This document shows, one piece after another, positions 1-6,951 of a DNA stretch of 9,710 bases. The notes beneath the pieces were generated by a model that did no database searches, was not told the DNA's origin, and worked only from the letters and a program-made list of their open reading frames with translations. How positions within the stretch are numbered: the first letter of the stretch is position 1; every line of letters starts with the position of its first letter. A program made the translations under genes and the position numbers. This stretch comes from a bacterium (GTDB lineage: Bacteria > JALSQH01). The DNA lies in contig JALSQH010000033.1 of NCBI GenBank assembly GCA_026985515.1, positions 1 through 9,710 of the forward strand, in the 5' to 3' direction.

Positions 1-348
1 GACTCCAAGAATAACATCCACTGCCATGCTTCCGTGATGGGGGGAAGAAATTGTTGTAAGGGAGGCAACCTTTTTATGCAGGCCCAGCTTTGTTATCGCG
101 TAACGTGCATCAACTCCACCCAGACTGTGCCCGAAAAGATTCACCTTTTCAAAACCCAGCGATTCCACAAAATTTTTTATCTCCATGGCCCTATTTTCAA
201 TTCTGTCGTATGCGGTGAGATGAGGAACAAGAACCGTATAACCATGGCTTCGCAGATGCTCTTCAATTCTGTAGAAATAGGTGAAGCTGAAAATCTTATC
301 AAAACCACCTGCACCATGTAAAAGGACAATGGGATATTTTGTTGCCAT
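1..348 (-). CDS. alpha/beta-hydrolase, triacylglycerol lipase-like (5' part, partial)
   Basis: This gene reads leftward and leaves the window, so only the first 116 residues are seen. The start ATG is the complement of 346-348. The protein opens directly with the first core strand and an oxyanion-hole motif (LLHGAGG, residues 9-15), then reaches the nucleophile elbow GHSLGG (residues 73-78) with Ser75 as predicted nucleophile, followed by SSPHHGS (101-107). This order and the GFDKIF/YFYRIEEHLRSHG pattern are those of Pseudomonas/Burkholderia-type bacterial lipases, which hydrolyse acylglycerol esters. The catalytic Asp and His would lie beyond the window edge. Unlike the secreted family members, no signal peptide is present: the mature-type sequence begins at residue 4. 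The reading frame stays open upstream to an in-frame TAA, but that extension has no signal peptide either and covers the promoter. An intracellular esterase/lipase is likely; the exact substrate is not predictable. Confidence 0.85.
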   Translation of the reverse strand, partial: MATKYPIVLLHGAGGFDKIFSFTYFYRIEEHLRSHGYTVLVPHLTAYDRIENRAMEIKNFVESLGFEKVNLFGHSLGGVDARYAITKLGLHKKVASLTTISSPHHGSMAVDVILGV

Positions 349-357
349 CCTGTCTTT

Positions 358-385
358 ATTATACTTTTTCAGACACAAATGGCAA
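358..385 (-). promoter_or_regulatory. sigma-70-type promoter of the lipase gene
   Basis: On the minus strand TTGCCA (complement of 380-385) and a perfect TATAAT (complement of 358-363) are separated by 16 bp. The -10 box ends only 9 bases before the ATG at 348, so transcription would begin within a few bases of the start codon, giving a leaderless or nearly leaderless message. Only a weak ACAGG precedes the ATG. The call rests on consensus match and position only. Confidence 0.6.
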
Positions 386-440
386 TTATTTTAGAAGAAA
401 AAACAAAAATGTCTAATTTCAGCTAATTAGGGATAAATAT

Positions 441-469
441 TTGAAATTTTAATCCAAATGAGATAAGAT
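441..469 (+). promoter_or_regulatory. candidate promoter of the GGDEF-queA-tgt operon
   Basis: TTGAAA (441-446) and TAAGAT (464-469) are spaced by 17 bp. The -10 box matches consensus at four of six positions. A start of transcription near 476 would leave a leader of about 16 bases carrying the strong Shine-Dalgarno sequence of the gene starting at 492. This is the only reasonable match in the short divergent region 349-491, which otherwise holds nothing I can name. Confidence 0.4.
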
Positions 470-477
470 TGAAATGC

Positions 478-485
478 AGAGGGGG
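478..485 (+). promoter_or_regulatory. ribosome binding site that sets the GGDEF gene start at 492
   Basis: AGAGGGGG lies six bases before the ATG at 492-494. A second in-frame ATG at 474 lies upstream of this site, has no Shine-Dalgarno sequence of its own and would lie at the predicted transcription start. The ATG at 492 is therefore preferred. Confidence 0.65.
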
Positions 486-491
486 TGTCTT

Positions 492-1553
492 ATGAGCTGT
501 GAAGAAGAACTCATCGAACTTAAAAAGATCAATTCAAAATTACTAAAAACCAATCAGCAACTTGAACAAAAATTACTTGAACTTTACACCCTTTACAGCA
601 TTTCAAGGGAGCTGACTGATGCAACAGAGCTTGAAGAGATGTTGAACGCAACCATGCAAATCATGAAGGACACTCTTGGAATAGATGGTTTCGTTGTTTA
701 TCTCAAAGATGACCTGTCAGATTTTTTTGTCCTGCAGAGTGTCTACGGAATAGATCCTGAGAAAATTCAGAACATCAGAATCTCCCCCAACGAGGAGATA
801 ATTAAGGAACTTTCTGAAAAAAACAAAATAATGGTGGATCTCTCAGAAAACAACATTCCAATTCTTTCACCCGACCTGATAAAAAAAGGGAAAATGCTGC
901 TCCTTTCCTTCAGAAACCTCGAAATGGTCGGTTTTATAGGGATTTTGAGAAGCAGCAGGGAATTTGAGAATCATGAATGGGAATTTTTTGAAAATATGTC
1001 GGAACAGCTTACAAAAGCCATAGAAAAGTTTCTCCATCAAAAGAAAGTTCAGGACATGATAATCATTGACACTGAGACAGGACTCTATAATAGAAAATTT
1101 TTCTTTGAGGCAATGAAAAGGGAATGGGAAAGAGCAAGAAGGTACAAACGATTTATGAGCCTAATGATAATAAAAGTTAACAACTTCAATGAATTTTTTT
1201 CAAAACATGGTAGCAATCTCTCTGAAGCTTTACTGAGAAGTATTGCCCAAACCCTTTCAGCCAACATAAGATTCAGCGACATAATTGCCCGTTTCGGAAT
1301 TGATGAATTCGCAATAATTCTTCCTGAAACCAATTCGGAAAAAGCTGAAAAAGCTGCAAGAAAGATTCTCAATATTCTGGAGAAAAAAAGATTCCTTGGT
1401 GAAAGCGAAATGGGAGAAAATGGAGTTACTTTCTCAATTGGTATTGCATCATATCCTGAGTCAGGAGAGGAACCTCTGAAAATTCTGAACAGCGCTATTG
1501 AAGCTACCAGGCTTGCTCAAAAAGGCGGACCCGGTAAAATTATTGTTGCATGA
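492..1553 (+). CDS. GAF-like/GGDEF-like signalling protein with degenerate active site
   Basis: The 353-residue soluble protein has three parts: a Lys/Glu/Leu-rich coiled coil (about residues 3-40), a GAF-like sensor domain (about 42-182), and a GGDEF domain (about 188-353) that begins with the usual D-x3-GLYNR motif (193-201). GGDEF domains normally make cyclic di-GMP from two GTP. Here the signature reads GIDEF (269-273), and the strand that normally carries DIDxFK reads KVNNFN (228-233), so the metal-binding Asp is Lys228. By alignment with PleD, guanine-binding Asn335 becomes Phe236 and Asp344 becomes Glu245. The inhibitory-site motif RxxD is intact (Arg260, Asp263), five residues before the signature. 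Cyclase activity is therefore unlikely and c-di-GMP binding is plausible. The stop overlaps the start of queA by four bases (ATGA), so translation of the two is probably coupled. No membrane segment is visible; the GAF ligand is unknown. Confidence 0.88.
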   Translation: MSCEEELIELKKINSKLLKTNQQLEQKLLELYTLYSISRELTDATELEEMLNATMQIMKDTLGIDGFVVYLKDDLSDFFVLQSVYGIDPEKIQNIRISPNEEIIKELSEKNKIMVDLSENNIPILSPDLIKKGKMLLLSFRNLEMVGFIGILRSSREFENHEWEFFENMSEQLTKAIEKFLHQKKVQDMIIIDTETGLYNRKFFFEAMKREWERARRYKRFMSLMIIKVNNFNEFFSKHGSNLSEALLRSIAQTLSANIRFSDIIARFGIDEFAIILPETNSEKAEKAARKILNILEKKRFLGESEMGENGVTFSIGIASYPESGEEPLKILNSAIEATRLAQKGGPGKIIVA

Positions 1554-2581
1554 AAATAGACGAATTTGACTTTCATCTTCCTGAAGAACTCATAGCAATT
1601 TACCCGAGGAAAGAGAGAAGTTCCTCAAAATTGCTTGTGCTGTACAGGGAAAGTGGGGAAATAATACACTCCTCATTCAAACATCTTCCTCAATTTCTTG
1701 ACAGCAGTTTTCTCATCGTTTATAACGACACAAGAGTCATACCTGCAAGATTGTACCTTAAAAAAGAGACAGGGGGAAGAATAGAAATTCTTCTTGACCA
1801 CCCGGTGGGAGAAAATAGATGGACCGGGATCTTTTCAGCTTCAAAACCACCAAAAGTGAACTCGGACCTTTACTATGGGAAAGAAAAGGTGTTTAAAGTG
1901 GAAAAAGTGGAAAAAAATATGATAACCCTCAGATTCCTGGGGGAAGATTTCAAATCCTTCATAGAAAAAGCAGGGAATGTTCCCCTTCCTCCCTACATTC
2001 TCAAAAGAAGAAAAGGTGTGATACTTCCAGAGGATAGGGAATTTTATCAAACAATCTTTGCTGTAAAAAATGGGGCTGTGGCAGCACCCACGGCAGGGAT
2101 ACATTTTGACGAGGAGGTATGGAAAAAATTAAAGGAAAAGAAAATTGAAAGTGTCCCGGTGACCCTACATGTTGGAATTGGCACATTTCTCCCTGTTAAA
2201 ACAGAAGAAGTTGAAAAACACAAAATGCATTCAGAAAGGGTGATTATCACAGAAGAAGCTGCAGAAAAAATATCAATGTGGAAAGAAAAAGGGGGGAAAG
2301 TTCTTGCAATTGGTACCACGACAGTAAGAGCCCTTGAAGGAGTAATTGCAAAGACAGGAAAACTCACTGCCTTTGAAGGTGAAGTTGATATTTTCATATA
2401 TCCGGGATTTAAATTTAAAATCGTTGACGCAATGATTACCAATTTTCATCTCCCAAGAAGCACACTGATTCTCCTTGTTGCAGCCTTTGCAGGTAAAGAT
2501 AAAATCATGAAAGCATACAGAGAGGCAATTGAGAAAAAATACAGATTCTTCAGTTACGGCGATGCAATGCTGATACTATAA
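1550..2581 (+). CDS. queA: S-adenosylmethionine:tRNA ribosyltransferase-isomerase QueA
   Basis: QueA transfers and isomerises the ribosyl group of S-adenosylmethionine onto preQ1 in tRNA position 34, producing epoxyqueuosine. At 343 residues it has normal family length and is complete. Family landmarks appear in order: FDFHLPEELIAIYP (6-19), VYNDTRVIPARL (57-68), GAVAAPTAGIHFDEE (175-189), LHVGIGTF (206-213), HSERV (227-231), IGTTTVRALE (254-263), FIYPGFKFK (282-290), the ITNFHLPRSTL segment (296-306), and a C-terminal FSYGDAMLI. The start ATG lies inside the ATGA overlap with the preceding gene and has no clear Shine-Dalgarno sequence, so translation is likely coupled to that gene. The next gene, tgt, catalyses the preceding step of the same pathway and begins nine bases downstream. 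The enzyme is cytoplasmic. I see no missing conserved block. Confidence 0.97.
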   Translation: MKIDEFDFHLPEELIAIYPRKERSSSKLLVLYRESGEIIHSSFKHLPQFLDSSFLIVYNDTRVIPARLYLKKETGGRIEILLDHPVGENRWTGIFSASKPPKVNSDLYYGKEKVFKVEKVEKNMITLRFLGEDFKSFIEKAGNVPLPPYILKRRKGVILPEDREFYQTIFAVKNGAVAAPTAGIHFDEEVWKKLKEKKIESVPVTLHVGIGTFLPVKTEEVEKHKMHSERVIITEEAAEKISMWKEKGGKVLAIGTTTVRALEGVIAKTGKLTAFEGEVDIFIYPGFKFKIVDAMITNFHLPRSTLILLVAAFAGKDKIMKAYREAIEKKYRFFSYGDAMLIL

Positions 2582-3721
<1,140 letters not shown>

Positions 3722-3730
3722 TCATTATTG

Positions 3731-6481
3731 TTAGTACCACAAAGGTTCAACTTTTTGAGGTGTAATTCTCCATGGATAATCTTCCAAACCTAAAATACCA
3801 TACTGGCTCCTACCAAAACAATAGGCCTTATTATCAGAAGCAATACTACAGGTAAAACTGTTCCCTGCTGAAACATCCTGCCAAGTCTTAGAACTTTTAA
3901 CTTTTACAGGAGAATAAAAAGACCCCCTACTTTTTATTCCCAATTCCCCATAATTATTATATCCCCAGCATCTAATTGTATTATCCATTTGAATTGCACA
4001 GGTATGGAGCGGTCCTGCATCAACAGCTTTCCATTCATAATCTCCATCAACTTTTAAAGGCTCAGTTTCTCTATATGAAGAGTATCCAAGTCCAAGTTTA
4101 CCCCATCTGTTGTCTCCCCAGCAGTAAAGAGAATGATCAGATTTAATAGCACAGTTATGGATAGAACCAGCTGTAATATATACCCAATCATTGTCACTAC
4201 CAACCTGTTGAGGGGTATTGTAACTACTGGTATTTCCAATGCCAAGCTGTCCAAAATTATTTCTTCCCCAGCACCAGATAGTTCCATCATCCTTCAATCC
4301 ACAAGTGTGATCACTACCAGTAACAACCTGTAACCAATCAGTATCTGTTCCAACCTGCTGGGGAGTATTATAATTATTATTATCCCCAAGTCCCAGCTGT
4401 CCATAATTATTTCTTCCCCAGCACCACAGAGTTCCATTACTCTTCACGCCACAGGCATGGTAATATCCAGATGAGATATCACTCCAGTTGGAGTCGCTTC
4501 CAACTTGCTTTGGAAAATAAGAATTACCTGTATTTCCAATACCTAAGCGGCCATAAGCATTCCTCCCCCAACACCATAAAGTATGATCATCCTGTATCCC
4601 ACATACAAAATTATTTCCAATGGAAAAATCTTGCCATTTCCCTGTTCCTGTATCTGAAACCTGCTGAAAAGTATTATAAAAATATATATCGGTATTTCCC
4701 ACTCCTATTGTACCATAGGAATTATCACCTGTACATAGAAGCTTATCCTCACTGTTAATCAAACAGGTGTTATTTCCAAAAGTACCACCCTTGATCATTT
4801 TTACCGTTTTACCACTATAAGTCATAGTTGGCTCAAAAATATAACCGTTTTCTCCTATGCCAAGCTGTCCATCCCTAAAAAAGTTTCCCCAACAGTATAA
4901 CCACCCATTTTTTATCATACAGGTGTGATCTTCCCCCCCGCTCATATAAGTTATACCAGGATCATCAGAGATAATATGAGGTGAGTTGACACGGTAGGTA
5001 GTACTTTCAAATCCCAATTGTCTGTAATCATTTTCACCCCAGCAGTAGAGTTTAGTATCATTTATGCCACAGACATGTCTGCTTCCAGCTTTTACAAAAC
5101 TCCACTTTGTACTTGTTCCAACCTGATTTGGAGAATTTTTACTTGCATAATCACCAGTACCAAGCTGACCATAATAGTTGTGTCCCCAACACCAGAGGGT
5201 ACCATTCTGTCTTAGCCCACAGGTAAAATAACCACCAGTGGTTAATTCAATCCAATCTGCATTAGCTCCAACCTGGTGGGGTGCATTGTATTCAAGATAA
5301 TTTCCTGCACCAAGCTGCCCACTATTATTTGCTCCCCAGCAGTACAGAGTCCCATCTGTTTTAAGAGCACATGTGTGATAGTAGCCTGCACTGACAGATT
5401 TCCAATCAGAATCACTTCCCACCTGCTGCGGAGAAGAATAATTTGAGTTATCACCCAATCCAAGTTGTCCGTTATTATTGTTCCCCCAGCACCACAGGGT
5501 ACCATCAGCTTTCACCCCGCAGGTATGATAATATCCAGTGGTTACATCAACCCAATCCGTATCTTGCCCAATCTGCTGGGGAGTATAATAACTATTGTAA
5601 AATTCACCTACACCAAGCTGTCCATCATAGTTATACCCCCAGCACCACAGGGTTCCATCACTCTGGATACCACATGTATGCATATATCCTGTGGATACGA
5701 CTTTCCATATGGAATCATTGACTTTAACAGGATAATAATAGTAGCCTTGACCAGGGACACCAACTCTTCCCCATCCATTGTTTCCCCAACAATAGAGAAA
5801 ACCCGCCTGGTTGATCCCACAGGTATAGCTTCCCCCAGCATCAACCATTTTCCAGTAAGTAGCTGTTACTTCCCAGCTATAGGTGGCCGGGGTCTCATCT
5901 TTGTTTCCTGATGGATCTATTGCCCTCACATAAAAGGTGTGATGTCCTATAGAAAGACTTCTGTTTTCATAAGGTGGCTTGCATGGAAACCAGTCTGAAT
6001 TGTCAATCCTGCACTCAAATTCATCCACATATCCTGCAGTTCGATCAACTCCCGTGAAGGTAAAAAACGCCCTTGCAGTTGGTTCAGAGGGGCTGATATC
6101 AATAAATGTATCTGGAGGGAAAACATCTGGTGGTACAACAGGTTCTGTGGTTACACTTACTGCAATACCCTTTGAGTTAAACCCTGTTAATCTGTACACA
6201 TAAGATATTCCATCAAACACACTATAATCTGTAAAAACATTCACTGAATCGGGAACCTCTGCCACTTTCACAAAATTTCCCGATCCTTCCCTCCTCTCTA
6301 CGAGAATTTTTCCACGGGCCTGAGAGGAAACTTTCCAGGAAACAACAATAGCTTTTTGTTCTTCACTCCACACAGCACCGACTTTACTGAAAAGAGCTGT
6401 CTCAACGCTGGTTAAATGATTGTTGTTACAGGAAGCGAAGAAAAGAAAAAAAACAGGGATAAACCAAACAAACTTTCTCAT
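3731..6481 (-). CDS. large lipoprotein with FnIII-like, Ig-like and 14 RCC1 repeats
   Basis: The 916-residue protein begins with MRKF, a hydrophobic stretch and a lipobox ending FFAS-Cys18, so it is predicted to be exported and lipidated. The next residue is Asn, not Asp, which by the E. coli rule favours the outer membrane. A fibronectin-III-like domain (about 29-115) is followed by an Ig-like domain (about 122-206) of the FECRID...C...G.HTFYVRA.D..GN type, with a possible Cys157-Cys167 pair. Residues 210-916 are 14 RCC1 repeats of about 50 residues, most ending in CWG.N..GQLG. RCC1 repeats form seven-bladed propellers, so 14 suggests two. Nearly every blade has two cysteines 9-10 residues apart. 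The start at 6481 is chosen because of the signal peptide and strong AAAGGGGGGAGG; an upstream in-frame ATG at 6523 would precede the promoter's own -10 box. The role is unknown: probably surface binding or adhesion. Confidence 0.93.
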   Translation of the reverse strand: MRKFVWFIPVFFLFFASCNNNHLTSVETALFSKVGAVWSEEQKAIVVSWKVSSQARGKILVERREGSGNFVKVAEVPDSVNVFTDYSVFDGISYVYRLTGFNSKGIAVSVTTEPVVPPDVFPPDTFIDISPSEPTARAFFTFTGVDRTAGYVDEFECRIDNSDWFPCKPPYENRSLSIGHHTFYVRAIDPSGNKDETPATYSWEVTATYWKMVDAGGSYTCGINQAGFLYCWGNNGWGRVGVPGQGYYYYPVKVNDSIWKVVSTGYMHTCGIQSDGTLWCWGYNYDGQLGVGEFYNSYYTPQQIGQDTDWVDVTTGYYHTCGVKADGTLWCWGNNNNGQLGLGDNSNYSSPQQVGSDSDWKSVSAGYYHTCALKTDGTLYCWGANNSGQLGAGNYLEYNAPHQVGANADWIELTTGGYFTCGLRQNGTLWCWGHNYYGQLGTGDYASKNSPNQVGTSTKWSFVKAGSRHVCGINDTKLYCWGENDYRQLGFESTTYRVNSPHIISDDPGITYMSGGEDHTCMIKNGWLYCWGNFFRDGQLGIGENGYIFEPTMTYSGKTVKMIKGGTFGNNTCLINSEDKLLCTGDNSYGTIGVGNTDIYFYNTFQQVSDTGTGKWQDFSIGNNFVCGIQDDHTLWCWGRNAYGRLGIGNTGNSYFPKQVGSDSNWSDISSGYYHACGVKSNGTLWCWGRNNYGQLGLGDNNNYNTPQQVGTDTDWLQVVTGSDHTCGLKDDGTIWCWGRNNFGQLGIGNTSSYNTPQQVGSDNDWVYITAGSIHNCAIKSDHSLYCWGDNRWGKLGLGYSSYRETEPLKVDGDYEWKAVDAGPLHTCAIQMDNTIRCWGYNNYGELGIKSRGSFYSPVKVKSSKTWQDVSAGNSFTCSIASDNKAYCFGRSQYGILGLEDYPWRITPQKVEPLWY
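3734..5854 (-). repeat. array of 14 RCC1 repeats (about 150 bp each)
   Basis: Fourteen in-frame coding repeats fill the 3' three-quarters of the lipoprotein gene. Blades 2-5 and 9-11 are the most alike, sharing HTCG...DGTLWCWG...GQLG.G...Y..PQQVG and similar DNA such as CCCAGCACCACAG. Blades 6-8 are divergent: blade 6 has RQLG in place of GQLG, blade 7 carries an insertion (FFRDGQLG), and blade 8 has CTG for CWG and an elongated end. Blade 14 has CFG. The pattern fits duplication of blades followed by drift, with a divergent middle that could mark the junction of two seven-bladed propellers. Confidence 0.85.
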
Positions 6482-6483
6482 AA

Positions 6484-6495
6484 CCTCCCCCCTTT
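6484..6495 (-). promoter_or_regulatory. strong ribosome binding site of the RCC1 lipoprotein gene
   Basis: Read on the minus strand the site is AAAGGGGGGAGG, ending two bases before the ATG at 6481. It fixes the start at the signal-peptide methionine rather than the in-frame ATG 42 bases upstream. Confidence 0.7.
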
Positions 6496-6511
6496 CCAGA
6501 AGATTTGAGTG

Positions 6512-6520
6512 ATTATACCA
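6512..6520 (-). promoter_or_regulatory. extended -10 promoter of the RCC1 lipoprotein gene
   Basis: The minus strand carries TGGTATAAT, a perfect -10 box preceded by the TGn extension. No good -35 box lies at the usual distance, where a run of seven T occurs instead, as is typical of extended -10 promoters. Transcription would start near 6505, leaving a leader of about 24 bases that holds the strong Shine-Dalgarno sequence. Confidence 0.55.
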
Positions 6521-6548
6521 CATCGGAAGAAAAAAATCCAGCGGATAC

Positions 6549-6576
6549 TTGACATTCGATATTACATTTGTATAAT
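6549..6576 (+). promoter_or_regulatory. perfect-consensus promoter of the ModE-like/receptor/ABC operon
   Basis: TTGACA (6549-6554) and TATAAT (6571-6576) match the sigma-70 consensus at all twelve positions, with a 16-bp spacer. The -10 box ends nine bases before the ATG at 6586, so the transcript would start about 2-4 bases before the start codon. Such a strong promoter usually needs repression, and a palindrome covers its spacer and -10 box. Confidence 0.75.
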
Positions 6577-6582
6577 AACGAA
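6555..6582. promoter_or_regulatory. ModE-box-like operator palindrome
   Basis: The left arm TTCGATATTA (6555-6564) and right arm TAATAACGAA (6573-6582) are inverted repeats matching at nine of ten positions, separated by eight bases. The outer parts read TCGnTAT...ATAACGA with 20 bases between the two CG steps. As I recall it, this is the layout of E. coli ModE operators (CGnTAT and ATAACG half-sites, same CG-to-CG distance); the inner bases match less well. The palindrome spans the spacer, the -10 box and the probable transcription start, so a bound protein would block the promoter. It lies immediately before a gene for a ModE-family DNA-binding protein, which points to autoregulation. Confidence 0.6.
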
Positions 6583-6585
6583 CAA

Positions 6586-6948
6586 ATGAAGATCAAATCC
6601 AAGATATGGATCGAAGACAACGAGGGTAAAACAATTATAAGTTACGGTAAGTATCTCCTGCTGAAGGAGATTTCAAAAACTCATTCTCTATCAGAATCAG
6701 CATCAAATCTTGGCCTTTCCTTTCGTAAAGCGTGGATAATGATCAAAACTATGAATGAGAGAGCTGGTACCCCTCTTGTAATTACAAAGAAGGGAGGAGC
6801 TGGTGGTGGAGGAGAAACTTTTTTAACTCCAGAGGGTGAAAAATTGATCCAGTTTTTTGAGATACTCAACAGAGAAGTTGAACATCTGACCGGAAGTTTT
6901 GAAAAAGTAATATGGGATAATCTACCATCAAACCCTGAAAAGGAGTGA
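6586..6948 (+). CDS. ModE-family winged-helix regulator, DNA-binding domain only
   Basis: The 120-residue protein matches the N-terminal DNA-binding domain of the molybdate regulator ModE: GKYLLLKEISKTHSLSESAS (21-40), the recognition region LGLSFRKAWIMIKTMN (42-57), and the glycine-rich wing GGAGGGGETFLTPEGEKL (70-87). Full ModE has about 260 residues with two C-terminal MOP domains that bind molybdate; these are absent, so the ligand-sensing part is missing or is supplied by another protein. Similar single-domain relatives occur in many bacteria. A TTG 18 bases upstream is in frame, but it would put the -10 box inside the coding sequence, so the ATG at 6586 is preferred. No Shine-Dalgarno sequence precedes it and the message is probably leaderless. 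The TonB-dependent receptor gene starts three bases after the stop. Likely role: repressor of its own operon. Confidence 0.85.
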   Translation: MKIKSKIWIEDNEGKTIISYGKYLLLKEISKTHSLSESASNLGLSFRKAWIMIKTMNERAGTPLVITKKGGAGGGGETFLTPEGEKLIQFFEILNREVEHLTGSFEKVIWDNLPSNPEKE

Positions 6949-6951
6949 AAG

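Noticed and set aside
34-321. Plus-strand reading frame of 95 codons
   Set aside because: It lies antisense to the lipase gene, whose translation shows clear HGAGG, GHSLGG and SSPHHGS motifs; the plus-strand product has no recognisable features or Shine-Dalgarno sequence.
423-430. CTAATTAG palindrome between the lipase and GGDEF promoters
   Set aside because: Eight AT-rich bases in an AT-rich region are expected by chance, and no matching site or linked regulator supports an operator.
474-491. ATG at 474 as start of the GGDEF-like gene
   Set aside because: It lacks a Shine-Dalgarno sequence, lies at the predicted transcription start, and the strong AGAGGGGG at 478-485 serves the ATG at 492.
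470-491. preQ1/queuosine riboswitch upstream of the queA-tgt operon
   Set aside because: The predicted leader is only about 16 bases and the queA start is inside the upstream gene, so there is no room for an aptamer; no pseudoknot-like sequence was seen.
2047-2442. Minus-strand reading frame of 131 codons inside queA
   Set aside because: It is antisense to a highly conserved, complete queA; no ribosome binding site or motif supports it.
3734-5854. Regularly spaced DNA repeats as a CRISPR-like or non-coding tandem array
   Set aside because: Spacing of about 150 bp, imperfect repeats and an uninterrupted reading frame with RCC1 motifs explain them fully as coding repeats.
5465-5911. Plus-strand reading frame of 148 codons opposite the RCC1 gene
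   Set aside because: It is the mirror of the repetitive RCC1 coding DNA, which keeps several frames open; the product is low-complexity and the sense frame carries all RCC1 motifs.
6482-6523. ATG at 6523 as start of the RCC1 lipoprotein
   Set aside because: The 14 added residues would destroy the classical signal-peptide start, and the extended -10 box at 6512-6520 lies inside that stretch.
6568-6585. TTG at 6568 as start of the ModE-like gene
   Set aside because: The perfect TATAAT at 6571-6576 would be coding, so the transcript could not contain this codon.
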